A DNA stretch of 64,000 nucleotides, from positions 12,320,733 through 12,384,732 of the forward strand of contig JASKMD010000029.1 in the NCBI GenBank assembly GCA_030144725.1, written 5' to 3'. This DNA comes from Haematococcus lacustris. Taxonomy: Eukaryota > Chlorophyta > Chlorophyceae > Chlamydomonadales > Haematococcaceae. Below are positions 1 to 11,720 of this stretch, one piece after another (the first letter of the stretch is position 1; each line of letters opens with the position of its first letter). Position numbers and translations under genes: made by a program. The notes under the pieces were generated by a model. It saw nothing but the letters and a program-made list of their open reading frames with translations, did no database searches and had not been told where the DNA came from.

Positions 1-2930
1 CAGCTGCAGCAGGGCAGGTGGTGGCATTGCAGGTGCAGCAAGGCAGGTGTAAAAGGGAAGGTGGTTACAAGGCAGCTGCAGCAGGGCTGGTGGTGGCAAT
101 GCAGGTGCAGCAGCGCAGCTGCAGCAGCGCAGGTAGTGGCAGGGCAAGTGCAGCATGGCAGGTGCAGCAAGGCAGGTGCAGCAGGTCAGGTGCAGAAGGG
201 AAGGTTGTGGCAGGGCAGCTGCAGCAGGGCGGGTGGTGGCAATGCAGGTGCAGCAGGGCAGGTGCAGAAGGGAAGGTGGTTACAAGGCAAGCTGCAGCAG
301 GGCGGGTGGTGGCAATGCAGGTGCAGCAGGACAAGTACAGAAGGGAAGGTGGTGGCAGGGAAGCTTGTGGCAGGGCAGGTGCAGAAGGGAAGGTGGTGGC
401 AGGGCAGCTGCAGCAGGACAAGTGCAGAAGGGAAGGTGGTGGCAGGGCAGCAGCAGCAAGGTAGGTGCAGAAGGGAAGGTGGTTACAAGGCAGCTGCAGC
501 AAGGCGGGTGGTGGCAGTGCAGGTGCACCAGGGCAGGTGCAGTAGGGAAGGTGGTTACAAGGCAGCTGCAGCAGGGCGGGTGGTGGCAGTGCAGGTGCAG
601 CAGGGAAGGTGCAGCAGGGAAGGTTGTGGCAAAGCAGCTGCAGCAAGGCAGGTGCAGAAGGGAAGGTTGTGGCAGGGCAGGTGCAGCAGGGAAGGTTGTG
701 GCAGGGCAGCTGCAGTAGGGCAGGTGGTGGCAGTGCAGGTGCAGCAGGGCGGGTGGTGGCAGGGCAGGTTCAGTACGGAAGGTGCAGCAGGGGAGGTTGT
801 GGCAGGGCAGGTGCAGCAGGGCAGGTGCAGAAGGGAAGGTTGTGGCAGGGCAGCTGCAGCAGGGCGGGTGGTGGCAATGCAGGTGCAGCAGGACAAGTGC
901 AGAAGGGAAGGTGGTGGCAGGGCAGCTGCAGCAAGGCAGGTGCAGAAGGGAAGGTGGTTACAAGGCAGCTGCAGCAAGGCGGGTGGTGGCAGTGCAGGTG
1001 CACCAGGGCAGGTGCAGTAGGGAAGGTGGTTACAAGGCAAGCTGCAGCAGGGCGGGTGGTGGCAATGCAGGTGCAGCAGGGCAGGTGCAGCAGGGAAGGT
1101 GCAGCAGGGAAGGTTGTGGCAGGGCAGGTGCAGCAGGAAAGGTTGTGGCAGGGCAGCTGCAGCAGGGCAGGTGGTGGCCGTGCAGGTGCACCAGGGCAGG
1201 TGCAGTAGGGAAGGTGGTTACAAGGCAGCTGCAGCAGGGCGGGTGGTGGCAATGCAGGTGCAGCAGCGCAGGTGCAGCAGCGCAGGTAGTGGCGGGGCAA
1301 GTGCAGCAAGGCAGGTGCAGCAAGGCAGGTGCAGCAGGGCAGGTGCAGAAGGGAAGGTGGTTACAAGGCAGCTGCAGCAAGGCGGGTGGTGGCAGTGCAG
1401 GTGCAGCAGGACAATTACAGAAGGGAAGGTGGTGGCAGGGAAGCTTGTGGCAGGGCAGGTGCAGAAGGGAAGGTGGTGGCAGGGCAGCTGCAGCAAGGCG
1501 GGTGGTGGCAATGCAGGTGCAGCAGGGCAGGTGCAGCAGGGCAGGTGGTGGCAGTGCATGTGCAGCAAGGCGAGTGCAGCAGGGCAGGTGGTGGCAGGGC
1601 AGCTGCAGCAGGGCGGGTGGTGGCAGCGAAGGTGCAGCAGGGCAGGTGCAGTAGGGAAGGTGGTTATAAGGCAAGCTGCAGCAGGGCGGGTGGTGGCAAT
1701 GCAGGTGCAGCAGGACAATTACAGAAGGGAAGGTGGTGGCAGGGAAGCTTGTGGCAGGGCAGGTGCAGAAGGGAAGGTGGTGGCAGGGCAGCTGCAGCAA
1801 GGCGGGTGGTGGCAATGCAGGTGCAGCAGGGCAGGTGCAGAAGGGAAGGTGGTTACAAGGCAGCTGCAGCAGGGCTGGTGGTGGCAATGCAGGTGCAGCA
1901 GCGCAGGTGCAGCAGCGCAGGTATTGGCAGGGCAAGTGCAGCAAGGCAGGTGCAGCAAGGCAGGTGCAGCAGGGCAGGTGCAGAAGGGAAGGTGGTTACA
2001 AGGCAGCTGCAGCAAGGCGGGTGGTGGCAGTGCAGGTGCACCAGGGCAGGTGCAGTAGGGAAGGTGGTTACAAGGCAAGCTGCAGCAGGGCGGGTGGTGG
2101 CAATGCAGGTGCAGCAGGACAAGTACAGAAGGGAAGGTGGTGGCAGGGAAGCTTGTGGCAGGGCAGGTGCAGAAGGGAAGGTGGTGGCAGGGCAGCTGCA
2201 GCAAGGCGGGTGGTGGCAATGCAGGTGCAGGAGGGAAGGTGCAGAAGGGAAGGTTGTGGCAGGGCAGGTGCAGCAGGGCAGGTGGTGGCAGGGCAGGTGC
2301 AGCAAGGCAGCTGCAGCAGGGCAGGTGGTGGCAGGGCAAGGTGCAGCAAGGCAGGTGCAGCAAGGCAGGTGCAGCAGGGCAGGTGCAGAAGGGAAGGTTG
2401 TGGCAGGGCAGGTGCAGCAGGGCAGGTGCAGAAGGGAAGGTGGTGGCAGGGCAGCTGCAGCAGGGAGGGTGGTGGCAGTGCAGGTGCAGCAGGGCAGGTG
2501 CAGTAGGGAAGGTGGTTACAAGGCAGCTGCAGCAGGGCGGGTGGTGGCAATGCAGGTGCAGCAGGGCAGGTGGCAGCAGGGAAGGTGGTGGCAGGGCAGG
2601 TGCAGCAGGGCAGGTGCAGCAGGGATGGTGGTGGCAGGGCAGCTGCAGCAGGGCGGGTGGTGGCAGGGCAGGTGCAGCAGGGCAGGTGCAGTAGGGAAGG
2701 TGGTTACAAGGCAGCTGCAGCAGGGCGGGTGGTGGCAATGCAGGTGCAGACAGGGCGAGGTGGTGGCAGCGCAGGTGCAGCAGGGCAGGTGGTGGCAGTG
2801 CAGGTGCAGCAGGGCAGGTGCAGCAGGGCAGGTGGTGGGAGGGCAGGTGCAGCAGGGCAGGTGCAGCAGGGCAGGTGGTGGCAATGCAGGTGCAGCAGTG
2901 CAGATGTAGCAGTGCAGGTGCAGCTTCACT
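1..2930. repeat. 15-bp-based minisatellite array
   Basis: About 2.9 kb of short related words such as GGTGCAGCAGGGCAG, AGGTGGTGGCAGGGC, AGGTGGTTACAAGGC and AGCTGCAGCAGGGCG, each close to 15 bp and shuffled into higher-order blocks of several hundred bp. The 15-bp period is a multiple of three, so several frames on both strands stay open for hundreds of codons. This explains the long Ala/Gly/Gln/Arg and Cys/Leu/Pro frames and is not evidence for genes. The array is cut by the window start and stops about 240 bp beyond the thymidine kinase stop codon. Confidence 0.93.
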
Positions 2931-2974
2931 CAAACATTGCACGTTTCCTGGCACGATGCAACAGATACTTTTTC

Positions 2975-2979
2975 TTACA
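2975..2979 (-). terminator. Candidate poly(A) signal of the thymidine kinase gene
   Basis: TTACA on the plus strand reads TGTAA on the gene strand, the usual poly(A) signal of chlorophyte algae. It lies about 190 nt past the stop codon, just before the minisatellite. A five-base motif can occur by chance. Confidence 0.4.
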
Positions 2980-3168
2980 GTTCATAATGCTCAACTACAT
3001 TCATATTAAGTGAGTCACCGTGCGCTTTGACCATATACAGGAAGCTGGTCTCATACATCTTGCAATGTAAATTGCCATATGCACAGTCAGGCGTGTGACA
3101 GGACACCTTCAGTCAAGAATTCATCACCCTCATACATTTGTCCATAATATTGATGGGAAATGCAAGTG

Positions 3169-4030
3169 CTATGGCTTCTTGTGTCGCAAATAATGCATGC
3201 GGCATGCAGGCTGGTACATTTCTGCTCCTCCCACCAGCTCTTGCTCCTCACTGAGTTGCACTGAATGTGGTAAGCGCATGGAGAATAGTGATGGGCGATG
3301 GCAGCCATGCACATAGCAGCGGCCTGACAGCTGTGATATGGTGTCCGCCATGGGCACCAGGTTGAGCAGCTGTCCAAACTGTTGCCTTTCAAAGTCTATT
3401 GTCAGGCCTGATGCGATGACAGCCTTGTGGTCCTTCTCTGCTGCATTGACCACAAACGCCAGGAGGTCCCCAGGTGGGAAGAACTGAGCTTCGTCAATGG
3501 CAATGACATCAGCTGCTTCGTATTGCTCAGGGTGACCATCGACAACCCCTTGAAGACTGCTGGATGCCAGGCAGGGGGTCTGCACGCCGTCATGAGTCAC
3601 AAGGCTTGATATGGCGCCAAACCGATTGTCCTTGGATGACTTCAGCACCAGTACTCGCTTGCCTGCCGCCTGGGCCAATTGAACACGGCGGACTAACTCA
3701 CTGGTTTTGCCAGCAAACATGGGTCCTGCTTGCAAAAACAGGGTCGGTTAGTCCTGCACGTGGCGGTTACCTCTTTTTCTTTGCACTCGTACCTGTAATC
3801 AAGTCAATCCTGCCATGCAGCTGTGTACGTGGCCCTGCTGGGTCTGGCGACAGCCATGGCGGCGACACCGGCTGCTCAAGTTCGTCACTAAGTGGTGTTG
3901 AAGCTGATGTTAGCGCTTGCGAAGGTGAGCAGACAGGTTTGACTATCCGGCGAGGCGCGCCAGCAAACAGCTGTACCCCGCATCTTGACATCATAGTGAC
4001 AGCTGTGCAGATGTTAGGGAGCTTACACAA
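3169..4030 (-). CDS. Thymidine kinase, type II (TK1-like), two exons
   Basis: Phosphorylates thymidine to dTMP with ATP in the nucleotide salvage pathway. Exon 1 is 4030-3793 and exon 2 is 3725-3169; the 67-bp intron has GT (3792-3791) and AG (3727-3726) ends and the join restores the P-loop ITGPMFAGKTSE. The model gives about 264 residues. Visible features are the P-loop near residue 80, the Walker B-like DEAQFF in the middle, and a C-terminal lasso/zinc region with LVGGAEMYQPACRMHY. The first zinc pair is unusual: C-x4-C (RCYVHGC) where this family normally has C-x2-C, and the second pair is C-x2-H. The first 70 residues are a low-similarity extension that could be an organelle-targeting peptide. 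The neighbouring RNA-binding gene is divergent. The family call is firm; the start codon is the weakest part. Confidence 0.9.
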
Positions 4031-4473
4031 TCGGTATCCCGTGCTTCCAGTTTAGAATGCTCATGGAATTTGAATTCCCGGCCGCAACTGCATCACGTCA
4101 AGTCAAGAGTCAAGAGTCTGGTGCCAAGTACACTGGGCTGCGGAGCTAAGTGTAACACGCAGAATTGACACATTCCCTCAATATCAAAAATGTAGGCTAA
4201 ACACCAGCAGCGTAGCAACAGGGTCACTCCATAATGAGCCTGACGCTAGGGAGTATCGCTCAGTATAAGGCGAAGGCTCCATCCACCCCACCTCTACTAG
4301 GAAACATGATGCACTGCTAGTCAGGGGATCCCCAAGCGGGTCCTGCGGTCGCAAGAATTCTAAGTTGTCCTCGTCTAATTCCCAGTACGTCAGTACATCA
4401 ATGCAGCCTGGAATGTGCATGTGCTTGAGCTCGTCCCTCAAACAACCCCCGGCGATCTGCAGGGTGGTAGCCG
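4031..4473. promoter_or_regulatory. Shared intergenic region between two divergent genes
   Basis: 443 bp separates the start codons of the thymidine kinase (-) and the RNA-binding protein (+), so both promoters must lie here unless further 5' exons exist. I see no clear TATA box. Open frames in this stretch look like noise. An in-frame stop (4468-4470) lies two codons upstream of ATG 4474. Confidence 0.5.
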
Positions 4474-7400
4474 ATGCGCATGGCGTGCAGTCAGCAGCCG
4501 AGGGTGTTCGCAGGCCAGATACCATTTGAGTCAACGACTCAGGATGTGCAAAACCTGTTCAGCCAGTATGGCGTGATTAAGAGCTGCCAGGCCATCACTG
4601 GCAATGATGGAAGAAGCCGGGGATGCGCGATTCTACAGTTTGCCTCCTGGACCGAGGCCGAGCTTGCTGTCGAGGGCGAAAACGGAACGACGCACTTGGG
4701 CGGTAACAAGCCAATGGTTGTCAAGTTCGCAGACCCTCCGAAGCGAAGCGACGGACCCATCGTGGGGATTGCGCCTAAGAAGCTGTTTGTTGGACAGGTG
4801 CTACTGGGCGGGATGCATCGGGCTGCGCCTAGCCCTATTCTTGCTAGCAGCTTTCTTCGTTATTGCTAAAGGCTTAGCTAGTCATGTCAAATGCAGTTCT
4901 GCCCTGCATTGTTTGCTCTCAGATCCCATCCAGCACAACAGAAGAAGCCCTGCGCAGCATCTTTGATCCATTTGGAAGTATCACAGAAGTGCACCTTCTG
5001 AAGAAGAACCCCACCTCAGGGTGTGCTTTTGTAAGGTGCGAGCTGTGCTCCAAACTGTTCTGATATTGGCACAGGTGAGCAGCACCTCCAGCTCTCTGCT
5101 TGTCTCTGCTTGTCCATTGCTTACATCAATTAGCATCCTTGAGAGCTGTTTTCTGGCGTGTTGTGCTTGCGACGTGCAGCTATTCACGCTGGGCATCATG
5201 TGAAGCAGCCATTGCTGCCCTCCATGGCAAAACACATCTAGAGGGGGCCAAAATGCCCATGGTGGTAAAGTTTGCCGATGCCAAGGTTAGTGACGCAGAG
5301 AGGGCCGGGCTGCCGGTGAAGGCAATAGTCCCAGCAGTGTCACAAACAGTGCCAGTCATGGGCGGCAGCAGTAGTAGTGGCAGTCAGTGGTAGTGGGCAG
5401 CTCACCTTGCAATCCTACTGGACGAGGATTGTCGGGAAGGGAAGGGTGGGGCCAGTAGGGCCAGTAGGCCAGGGGGCCAGTAGCCCTGAAGCCAGTACCT
5501 TCAGGTTCACTGATGAAGCAATGCCCATGTGGCAGTGGGTACTAAGGGGTTGCTGCGGCACTGGGCCATGCGCAGAAGGGCAGGCATGCTGGCTGCACTC
5601 ACTGACTCAGGCAGATGCCATTAGTTTTTTACACGCAGGCTATGGCAGATGGTCAGCCACAGCAGTGCAGTGGCCGCAGTGCCAATGCGCAGTGCTAGCA
5701 AAACAGCTTTCAGAGACAAGAGGTGCCACAGTGGGAGTCTGTTGAGGAGTGGGAGGCTTTGTAGCTGCTGTCGCATAGTGTGATGTGACAGAGCATGTTG
5801 CGTGAACAGGGAGGCAGGGTAAGAGTGTGCTTGCAAAGCAATGGAACGAGTAGCAGACCGCTGGGCAAGACTAGGGTCAACTGGGTGGAGCAGGAGCAGA
5901 AGACAGACCAGCAGCGTGGCCAGCAGGGTGTGGAATGGCGCAGGCGGTAGCTTAGCTGGGGAGGCGGGCAGACAGCACGTCTGATCTGCTGCTGTTGCTG
6001 CTGCTGTTGCTGCTGCTTATGTTTTGACAGAACAATAATCATAATGGATACCCCTCGGCAGGCCAGCGTGGCTATGAAGGCGGTGTCTTTGGCTCCCCTG
6101 GCAACATGTCATTGGCTGGCAGCCAAAAGAAGCCATATGGCAGCAGCAGCAGTGTGGGCAGCATGTCTCCAGCAGGCGGGTTTGCTGCCTTTGGCATGCC
6201 TGGCTACCCAGGGATGAGCCCCATGGGCATGCAAGGCATGAGCAGCTACCCTATGGGCGGCATGGGGGGCATGGGTATGATGGGCATGGTGAGTGGTCAG
6301 CTTGGGCAGAGTGCGGGTTGCCGGTGCAGGCACTAAGGCTGCAACCCGCCCCTTCCCGAACACATGCTTGCATCACACAGGATTGCCACCACAGTTATGG
6401 TGCATATACCCATTCACCGCACCCACGACCCCAGCAAGCCACACAATTGTTGGATCAAGGTCAATGCCAAGCAGCATGTCCAGCTGCTACCTCTGTGTAC
6501 AGGGCGGCATGAGCCTGGGCAGCATGGGGGGGTTACGGCCAGGGGTTGTGGGCCCCATGGCCAACCCGGCATTGCATGGGGCCCACATGGGGCTAGCGGG
6601 CCCTCCTAAGCTCATGGGGGGTGGCAACAGCCTGATGCAACACAACAAGATGGGCAGTGGCGTGGCGGATGAGACCTCTAAACAGTGGTGAGTCAGACAA
6701 CTGTGGCACCCGGCCACTGCCATGTGCAACCCTCCCTGGTTGCAATACCCAGCTTCTCTACACTGATGCTTGTGTAATAGCCTGCCTGCCTCCCTGTTTG
6801 GCCGCTTGCGCCCTCGACTGCTTGACTGACAGTTAACCAGCTTGCTTCCCGCCCTCAGGAAGCTCTTTGTGGGCCAGGTGCCATTTGAGGCCAGCGAGGC
6901 TGACCTGTGGGGCGTGTTTTCCACCATTGGCCCTATCCTGGAGCTGGTGGTGCTGCGCACGCCGCAAGGCAAGAGCAAGGGCTGTGCGTTTGTCACATAT
7001 GAAAACAGGTGTGTTTAGACCTTTATCACAGCGGCAGACTGGCAGGCGGTTCAGCAAATTGCAAAGAGCAAGGTGGTGGCTAGTGGATTACAATGTGTGT
7101 GGGAGGGTGAGTGTCAGGGCATCAAGAGAGCACATGCTGCCCTTGTTCCTTCCTTGTCTCACACGCCTGTTTGGTCATCAACGTCGTGGCAGGGAGAGAT
7201 AGGTCTACCTGGTTGCTTGCACCGTGCCCTCCACCCTGGCCTGCTGCCTTGCGACTGCTCCCTGCTTTCCCTCGCCCTATCAGTGTCACTTCACCCCACC
7301 TCTGGCCTGAGCTGTCAGCGCTGACGCCCGACGTATCCCTGTTATGTGCCACCCCTGCTCTGCGCTGGCTTTGTCGGCAGGCAGCTGGCAGAGAAGGCGG

Positions 7401-7915
7401 TGCACCAGCTGGACGGCCAAGTCTGCCTGCCGGATGATCCCAAGCAGCGTGTCTTGATCGTGAAGTTTGCCAGCTCGCCCAGCCAGTCAAGCAGCCAGCT
7501 CGGGACCCCTGGGCGGCCACAGGCACCGCAGGGGTCTACCGGATCCACCAGCGAGTCGCCAGGACCTGGGCAGTGTCAGGGGCAGATGGGTCAGGGGCAG
7601 GTGGGCCAAGGCCAGGGCCAGCACCCCTCCCCTGGTGGGCTCAGTGGTGTGCAGGGCAGATTTGAAGGGGGTGCTTCTACAGCAGCTGTGAGGAAACTCT
7701 TGACCCACCCAGGCAACCAGCAGCAGCAAATGCAGCAGCATATGCAGCAGCAGATGCAGCAACAAATGCAGCAGCACGTGCAACAGCAAATGCAGCAGCA
7801 GGGGATGGGCATGGGCATGGCAATGCATCTCCCAGTGCCCAATGGGGGGATGCAAAACCACATTGGTGCGGTAGGAATGGGGGCACACAGCATGCAAGGC
7901 ATGCAGGGTTATTGA
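4474..7915 (+). CDS. Three-RRM RNA-binding protein, CELF/Bruno-like
   Basis: A predicted mRNA-binding regulator with two adjacent RRMs, a Gly/Met/Ser-rich linker and a third RRM, the CELF (CUG-BP) arrangement also found in the C3 subunit of the algal clock-linked complex CHLAMY1. Exons: 4474-4797, 4923-5035, 5180 to about 5285, 6031-6288, 6503-6687, 6859-7008, 7381-7915; all phases agree, giving about 556 residues. RNP motifs: RVFAGQIPF and GCAILQF (RRM1), KLFVGQ|IPSS and GCAFVSY (RRM2), KLFVGQVPF and GCAFVTY (RRM3). The tail is Gln/Met-rich and ends MQGMQGY. The exon 3 donor is ambiguous: GTTAGT at 5286 is in phase, but the frame runs open to a stop at 5391-5393. RRM1 starts almost at the first Met, so a 5' exon may be missing. 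Confidence 0.88.
7716..7802 (+). repeat. Coding CAG/ATG-CAG repeat
   Basis: A CAG-rich stretch inside the last exon of the RNA-binding protein gene encodes alternating Gln runs and Met, a low-complexity region of the sort common in the tails of RNA-granule proteins. Its length may vary between alleles. Confidence 0.8.
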
Positions 7916-8083
7916 CCCCCTTCAGATTCCCAGCCTTACTGCTCCTTTGCCTTGACAGGGCTGCAGCTTCCTTCCCCCTACGCCCTGCTCTCTTGCAGAG
8001 CCATGGGACTTGGTCACTTGAACACCTTGTCCTGCGCAACAGGCAGCCAGCAGCCAGCCAGTGAGCTTTCCTGCGGGTTAGTA

Positions 8084-8088
8084 TGTAA
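8084..8088 (+). terminator. Candidate poly(A) signal of the RNA-binding protein gene
   Basis: TGTAA lies about 170 nt after the stop codon of the three-RRM gene, in the right orientation and at a distance suitable for an algal poly(A) signal. Confidence 0.4.
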
Positions 8089-10540
8089 ACAGCCCCATGC
8101 CTGATGAGCGCAGCTGGAAGCACAGCAGCAGGCTTATGCAGCAGCGCACGCTGTTCAGCTGCCAACTGTGGCCCAGGCAGCCCAAACAAGCTCCCCTCTG
8201 CTGCCTGCTGGAGGCACATGACGATTTGATCTGATGCTGCAGTGGCGCAGGTCCCAGGCTCACCGCATCAGCCTACCAATGTGAGCAAACAGCAGCACCT
8301 TGATGCCTGGGAAGCAACATGCACTGGGTTTGATACACTGCACGTCAGCTGGTTGAGGTGTGTGGCCATGGCAGCGCTTGGACAAGCAGCACTGCATGGG
8401 GAGCAGCCCCCACAGGGCAGCGTGTTCTGTGCTGCCATGCGGCATCAGCAGCCTCGTCCTTCTGCCCCAGCTATGGGAGACCCCAGTACCAGCTTCCGAG
8501 GCAGCCGAGGCAGGGGGGGTTGCCGGCCCGCCCGGCCTGCCCCTCCCATCCAGCCAAGCTCCTGGCAGATCAGCTTGGCCCACAGCAGCCTCGCTGCGCT
8601 GTCTGCTGCTGCCTTCAGCCAGTGCCAACTGCAGAGGGCAGGTGCTGCAGCTGGCTTGCCAACCTGACGCAATGGGACTGAGGCAGCTGGGAAACAGGAA
8701 GGTGACAAAGCTTAACCCTGGCAAACGTGCAGCGGTGCCTATAGTGACTGTAGCTGTAGCCTGTAGCTGGAGCATGGGGGAGTGTGCTCATCTGAGCACC
8801 TCAGCTGCCTCAGGGCTCTGCTCAGCCAAGGCTAGCTGGCTGTACACTCAGTGGCTCGGGACGGGGTGTGCCTTGGCCCTGGCAGGAGGCGACAGCACTG
8901 TGGGGTGCAACACAAGAGGGTGGTAAGGGGCAGGTGAGGGGCCAGGAGCGTGCGAGGCAGGGCGGGGCAGGGCACTCCTATCAGCCTTGAGGATCAACAG
9001 ATGGGTGCGACTGCTGCCACCTGGCCCACACCTGGGCCAAGTGCCTAAGCTGCGGTGACCCCTGAGCCAGTCAGGCCTACGCAGGGATTGGAGCTCCCAT
9101 GCCTTAAGCTTAGAGCCCCCTTCACGAGCCAGGCAGTAGAGTCGAGGATAGGTGGTGGGGTTGTCCTGGCACAGTGGTACAAGTTGGGGTGTGGAGTGTC
9201 CCAGCGGGTGTGCCAGTGGCAAGCTATCTCACACCACCACCACTTGCTGGGGCACTCCTGTGGATAGCGGCTGCGGCGACAAGGCTGCACCAAGCCAGGG
9301 CAGGGCAGGGGGGATGGCTAGGTAGATGTCCAAGCAGTGCTGCTGTAGCTAGTGAGCATAGTGTGGGAAGTGGTAGTACAGCTGGGACCCTGCATGCTGG
9401 TGGGCATTGATAAGCAGAGTGGGAGGTGCATGGAGCGAGGGTGACAGACCAAGCAGCAGTGGCTGTGAGCATGGGAAGAGGCGGTGTGCTATGACCCTGG
9501 TGAGAGAGAGCGGGAGAGAGTTGTGCGGTGAGGTCATGGCTGATGGCCTGCACAGTCCAGTGAGTGGCCAATTACTAAGGTGTCCAGGCATGTATACGAG
9601 CTGCCTAAGTATGTGAGCAAGCAACTCGCAGCATGGAGCCCAGGCTTGATGCCCGGCTAGGCAGGGCAGGGCAAGGACTGGGTGGGTGATTTGGCCAATG
9701 CTGGCCTGTAGGGCAGGGTGTGAGGGTGGGATGGCTGGCAGGGCTATAATTCTATAATGGTGTTGAGGAACAGGGACAGCAGGCAGTGAAGAGTAGTGCC
9801 TTGCTTGCCTGCTGCTCTCTCTGACCTGCTCCGACAGGTGCATATGTCTGGGTGGGTGTGGCGAGTGTTTGCTAGGGTGGCTGCTGAGGTGGGAACGTGA
9901 CATGCCCACCTGAACTTCCCTGGCATCACAAGTGCTACTGCTGATGCCGTGCTGCTACAGTCACTGGCACCTCTGCTGTTGGAGTAATAACATGTTGCTG
10001 TCGGCCATGTGTGGGCCCTGCCTGCCCCTTTCCATACTGCAGCAGCCCTGTGGTGGAAGGATTACATGCATGGGCTGGTTTGCCTGGTGAGCCTTCACAC
10101 TGTTGGCTAACTAGTTGCAGGTTGCTGTTACGGCAACATCGGCTTGGCACCCTTGGTATAGATGAGGCTATGCGGCTCCACTTGTCATCTGCATGCATTG
10201 CAGCATTTGCTGCCACCACTGCGCTCCATCGACTTCTTTAACAGCGTGACACCTAGGCCAGGCCATGCTGCACCATCCCTGCTTCTTGTCGCCTTACCAG
10301 CCAATCACCTCACTGTCGCATCCCTTCTTCTTTTAACACATGGCAACATGTGCTTGCCTTGAGGCACCACATGTGCAGTTTACGCAGAACACACTCCCTC
10401 CTTATGCAGTGCTGCTCTGACAGCGCACCGGGGGTGGGTGGGCAGAGACTTGAGCTATGGAATTGCTGGTGGGAGACTAGTCATGCTCATCAAACCTCCA
10501 TACCCCAGCTAACATGCATGTATGACTACTGTCACCAGTG
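8089..10540. other. No recognisable gene
   Basis: 2.45 kb with only short open frames of biased composition on both strands. None shows a domain, a convincing splice pattern or similarity to the other genes here. It may be intergenic, or an extended 3' UTR if the 8084 signal is not used. Confidence 0.55.
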
Positions 10541-10722
10541 AACTAATCATTGGGCAGGCCTTGGCAACCACGAGGTTTGAAAGATGTCTGGCAAGCAAGC
10601 AATGGTTGCGGTATTGCAAGTGGGGTTGCCTAGTGGCAAGAGGGCATGAGTTGGACAGGGTGCTGGGGTGGGAGGTATTCTGTTAGAATAGCTGTTTGCT
10701 GGACCTAGACGGTGAGGCTCCA
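10541..10722 (+). repeat. Dispersed repeat R3, copy 1
   Basis: A 182-bp segment starting AACTAATCATTGGGC and ending GTGAGGCTCCA recurs nearly unchanged at 17723-17905 inside an intron of the F-box/LRR gene. It is non-coding, probably a fragment of a mobile element. Confidence 0.85.
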
Positions 10723-10798
10723 AGACCAGCAGTGCCGTGAAGTTAGTTGTCTGCTGTGGTGACAGCCCTGAAAGTGAAGTTGGTTGTCTGCCGTGGTG

Positions 10799-10862
10799 CC
10801 TGCCCTGAAAGTAAAGTTTGCCAGCTCGCCCAGCCAGTCAATCCAAGTACCCAATGAACCCA
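10799..10862 (+). pseudogene. Fragment of an RRM-protein gene (VKFASSPSQS), copy 1
   Basis: About 30 bp matches the third-RRM exon of the gene at 4474-7915 (bases 7461-7490, encoding VKFASSPSQ). It then continues with sequence shared with 19551-19609 rather than with the gene, so it is a piece of a dispersed element that carries a gene fragment. Confidence 0.7.
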
Positions 10863-11007
10863 AGTCAGTAATGATATCTTGTCTGTACCCAATAAATCCA
10901 AGTCTGTAATGATGTATTATCCTCTAAATGTGGAGGTAAAATAACGCTGCAGCCGGAGGCCGCAGCTTGGTCTGTGTGCCCAGTCCGCTGTCGGACGGGC
11001 CCGCTGT

Positions 11008-11718
11008 ACTACCGTACTATCTCTTTTGATTCGCGAGGCCCCGAAATGTTCCCGATGCAAATGCTGCAAAACACAGTTCTGTGGATGCTTATAAATATTC
11101 TAGGCTGCCATACCTTGCATACCATGTCAATCCTCCATGGTTCTAGCACTTCAACCACCCCAACAGCTGACTTCTTGCAGTCAGCCACCCCGGCTGCTAA
11201 CTTGTTAACTACCCACTCCTCGTTGTTGGCACTGCCATCTTCGCTGCTGCTGTTGTCGCCGCTGCTGTTGCTGGCGCTGCTAGTGTTAGCGCTGCTGCTG
11301 TTGGCGCTGCTGCTAGTGCTGCACACCAAGCGTGCCTGCTTGCGTGTAGGGGTGGGTGTGGCTTGTGCTACTGGTGGCTTAGGCTTGTTCCTAGAGCCCA
11401 ATGGCCTGCCACGTTTGCGAATGGTTGGACCATCTGCCGTTGCTGCAGCTGGCTTGACTGAAGGCTTGGCTGTTGGCATCGCTCTTGTGATGGCAGACCA
11501 CTGCTGAGCTGCCACCATCAGCTCAACGGCTGTCATGGAGTCGTTGGCACTGATGCCACGGACCACAAAGCGGTCGATCGCATCGATATTTATGCAGGTC
11601 AAACAATTGTTTGACCACTTCGCGATTCAGTCAAAAATCACATTGTTTAATCGTTCGCGATTTTGCGAGGCCAAAAAAACGATTCGCAGACGCGAATCAA
11701 AAGAGAGAGTACGGTAGT
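11008..11718. mobile_element. DNA transposon with 27-28-bp terminal inverted repeats
   Basis: The left end 11009-11035 (CTACCGTACTATCTC...) and the reverse complement of the right end 11691-11717 match at 26 of 27 positions, ending in TTTTGATTCGCG. The element is about 0.71 kb and encloses an AT-hook-containing frame on the minus strand. I see no clear target-site duplication, so the superfamily is left open. The right end abuts repeat R2. Confidence 0.75.
11060..11602 (-). pseudogene. Element-borne ORF with AT-hook motif
   Basis: The minus frame lies within the TIR element and has protein-like composition: a mixed N-terminal part (AIDRFVVRGISANDSMTAVE), an AT-hook core RKRGRPLGSRNKP, a Lys/Arg/Pro stretch and a Ser/Asn/Ala-rich acidic tail. 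There is no ATG at the head of the frame and the downstream end runs into the TIR. It is therefore either a truncated transposon-encoded DNA-binding protein or a captured gene piece. No transposase catalytic motif is visible. Confidence 0.4.
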
Positions 11719-11720
11719 GG

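Noticed and set aside
1..2909. Long plus- and minus-strand frames (up to 526 codons) rich in QVQQGRC or CCTCPAAPALP words
   Set aside because: They exist in several frames on both strands because the minisatellite unit is 15 bp; no start context, domain or splice signals.
1..2930. CRISPR array
   Set aside because: No constant repeat alternating with unique spacers; this is a minisatellite in a eukaryotic genome.
4184..4534. Minus-strand frame overlapping the start of the RNA-binding gene
   Set aside because: It overlaps conserved RRM1 coding sequence on the other strand and has no recognisable features.
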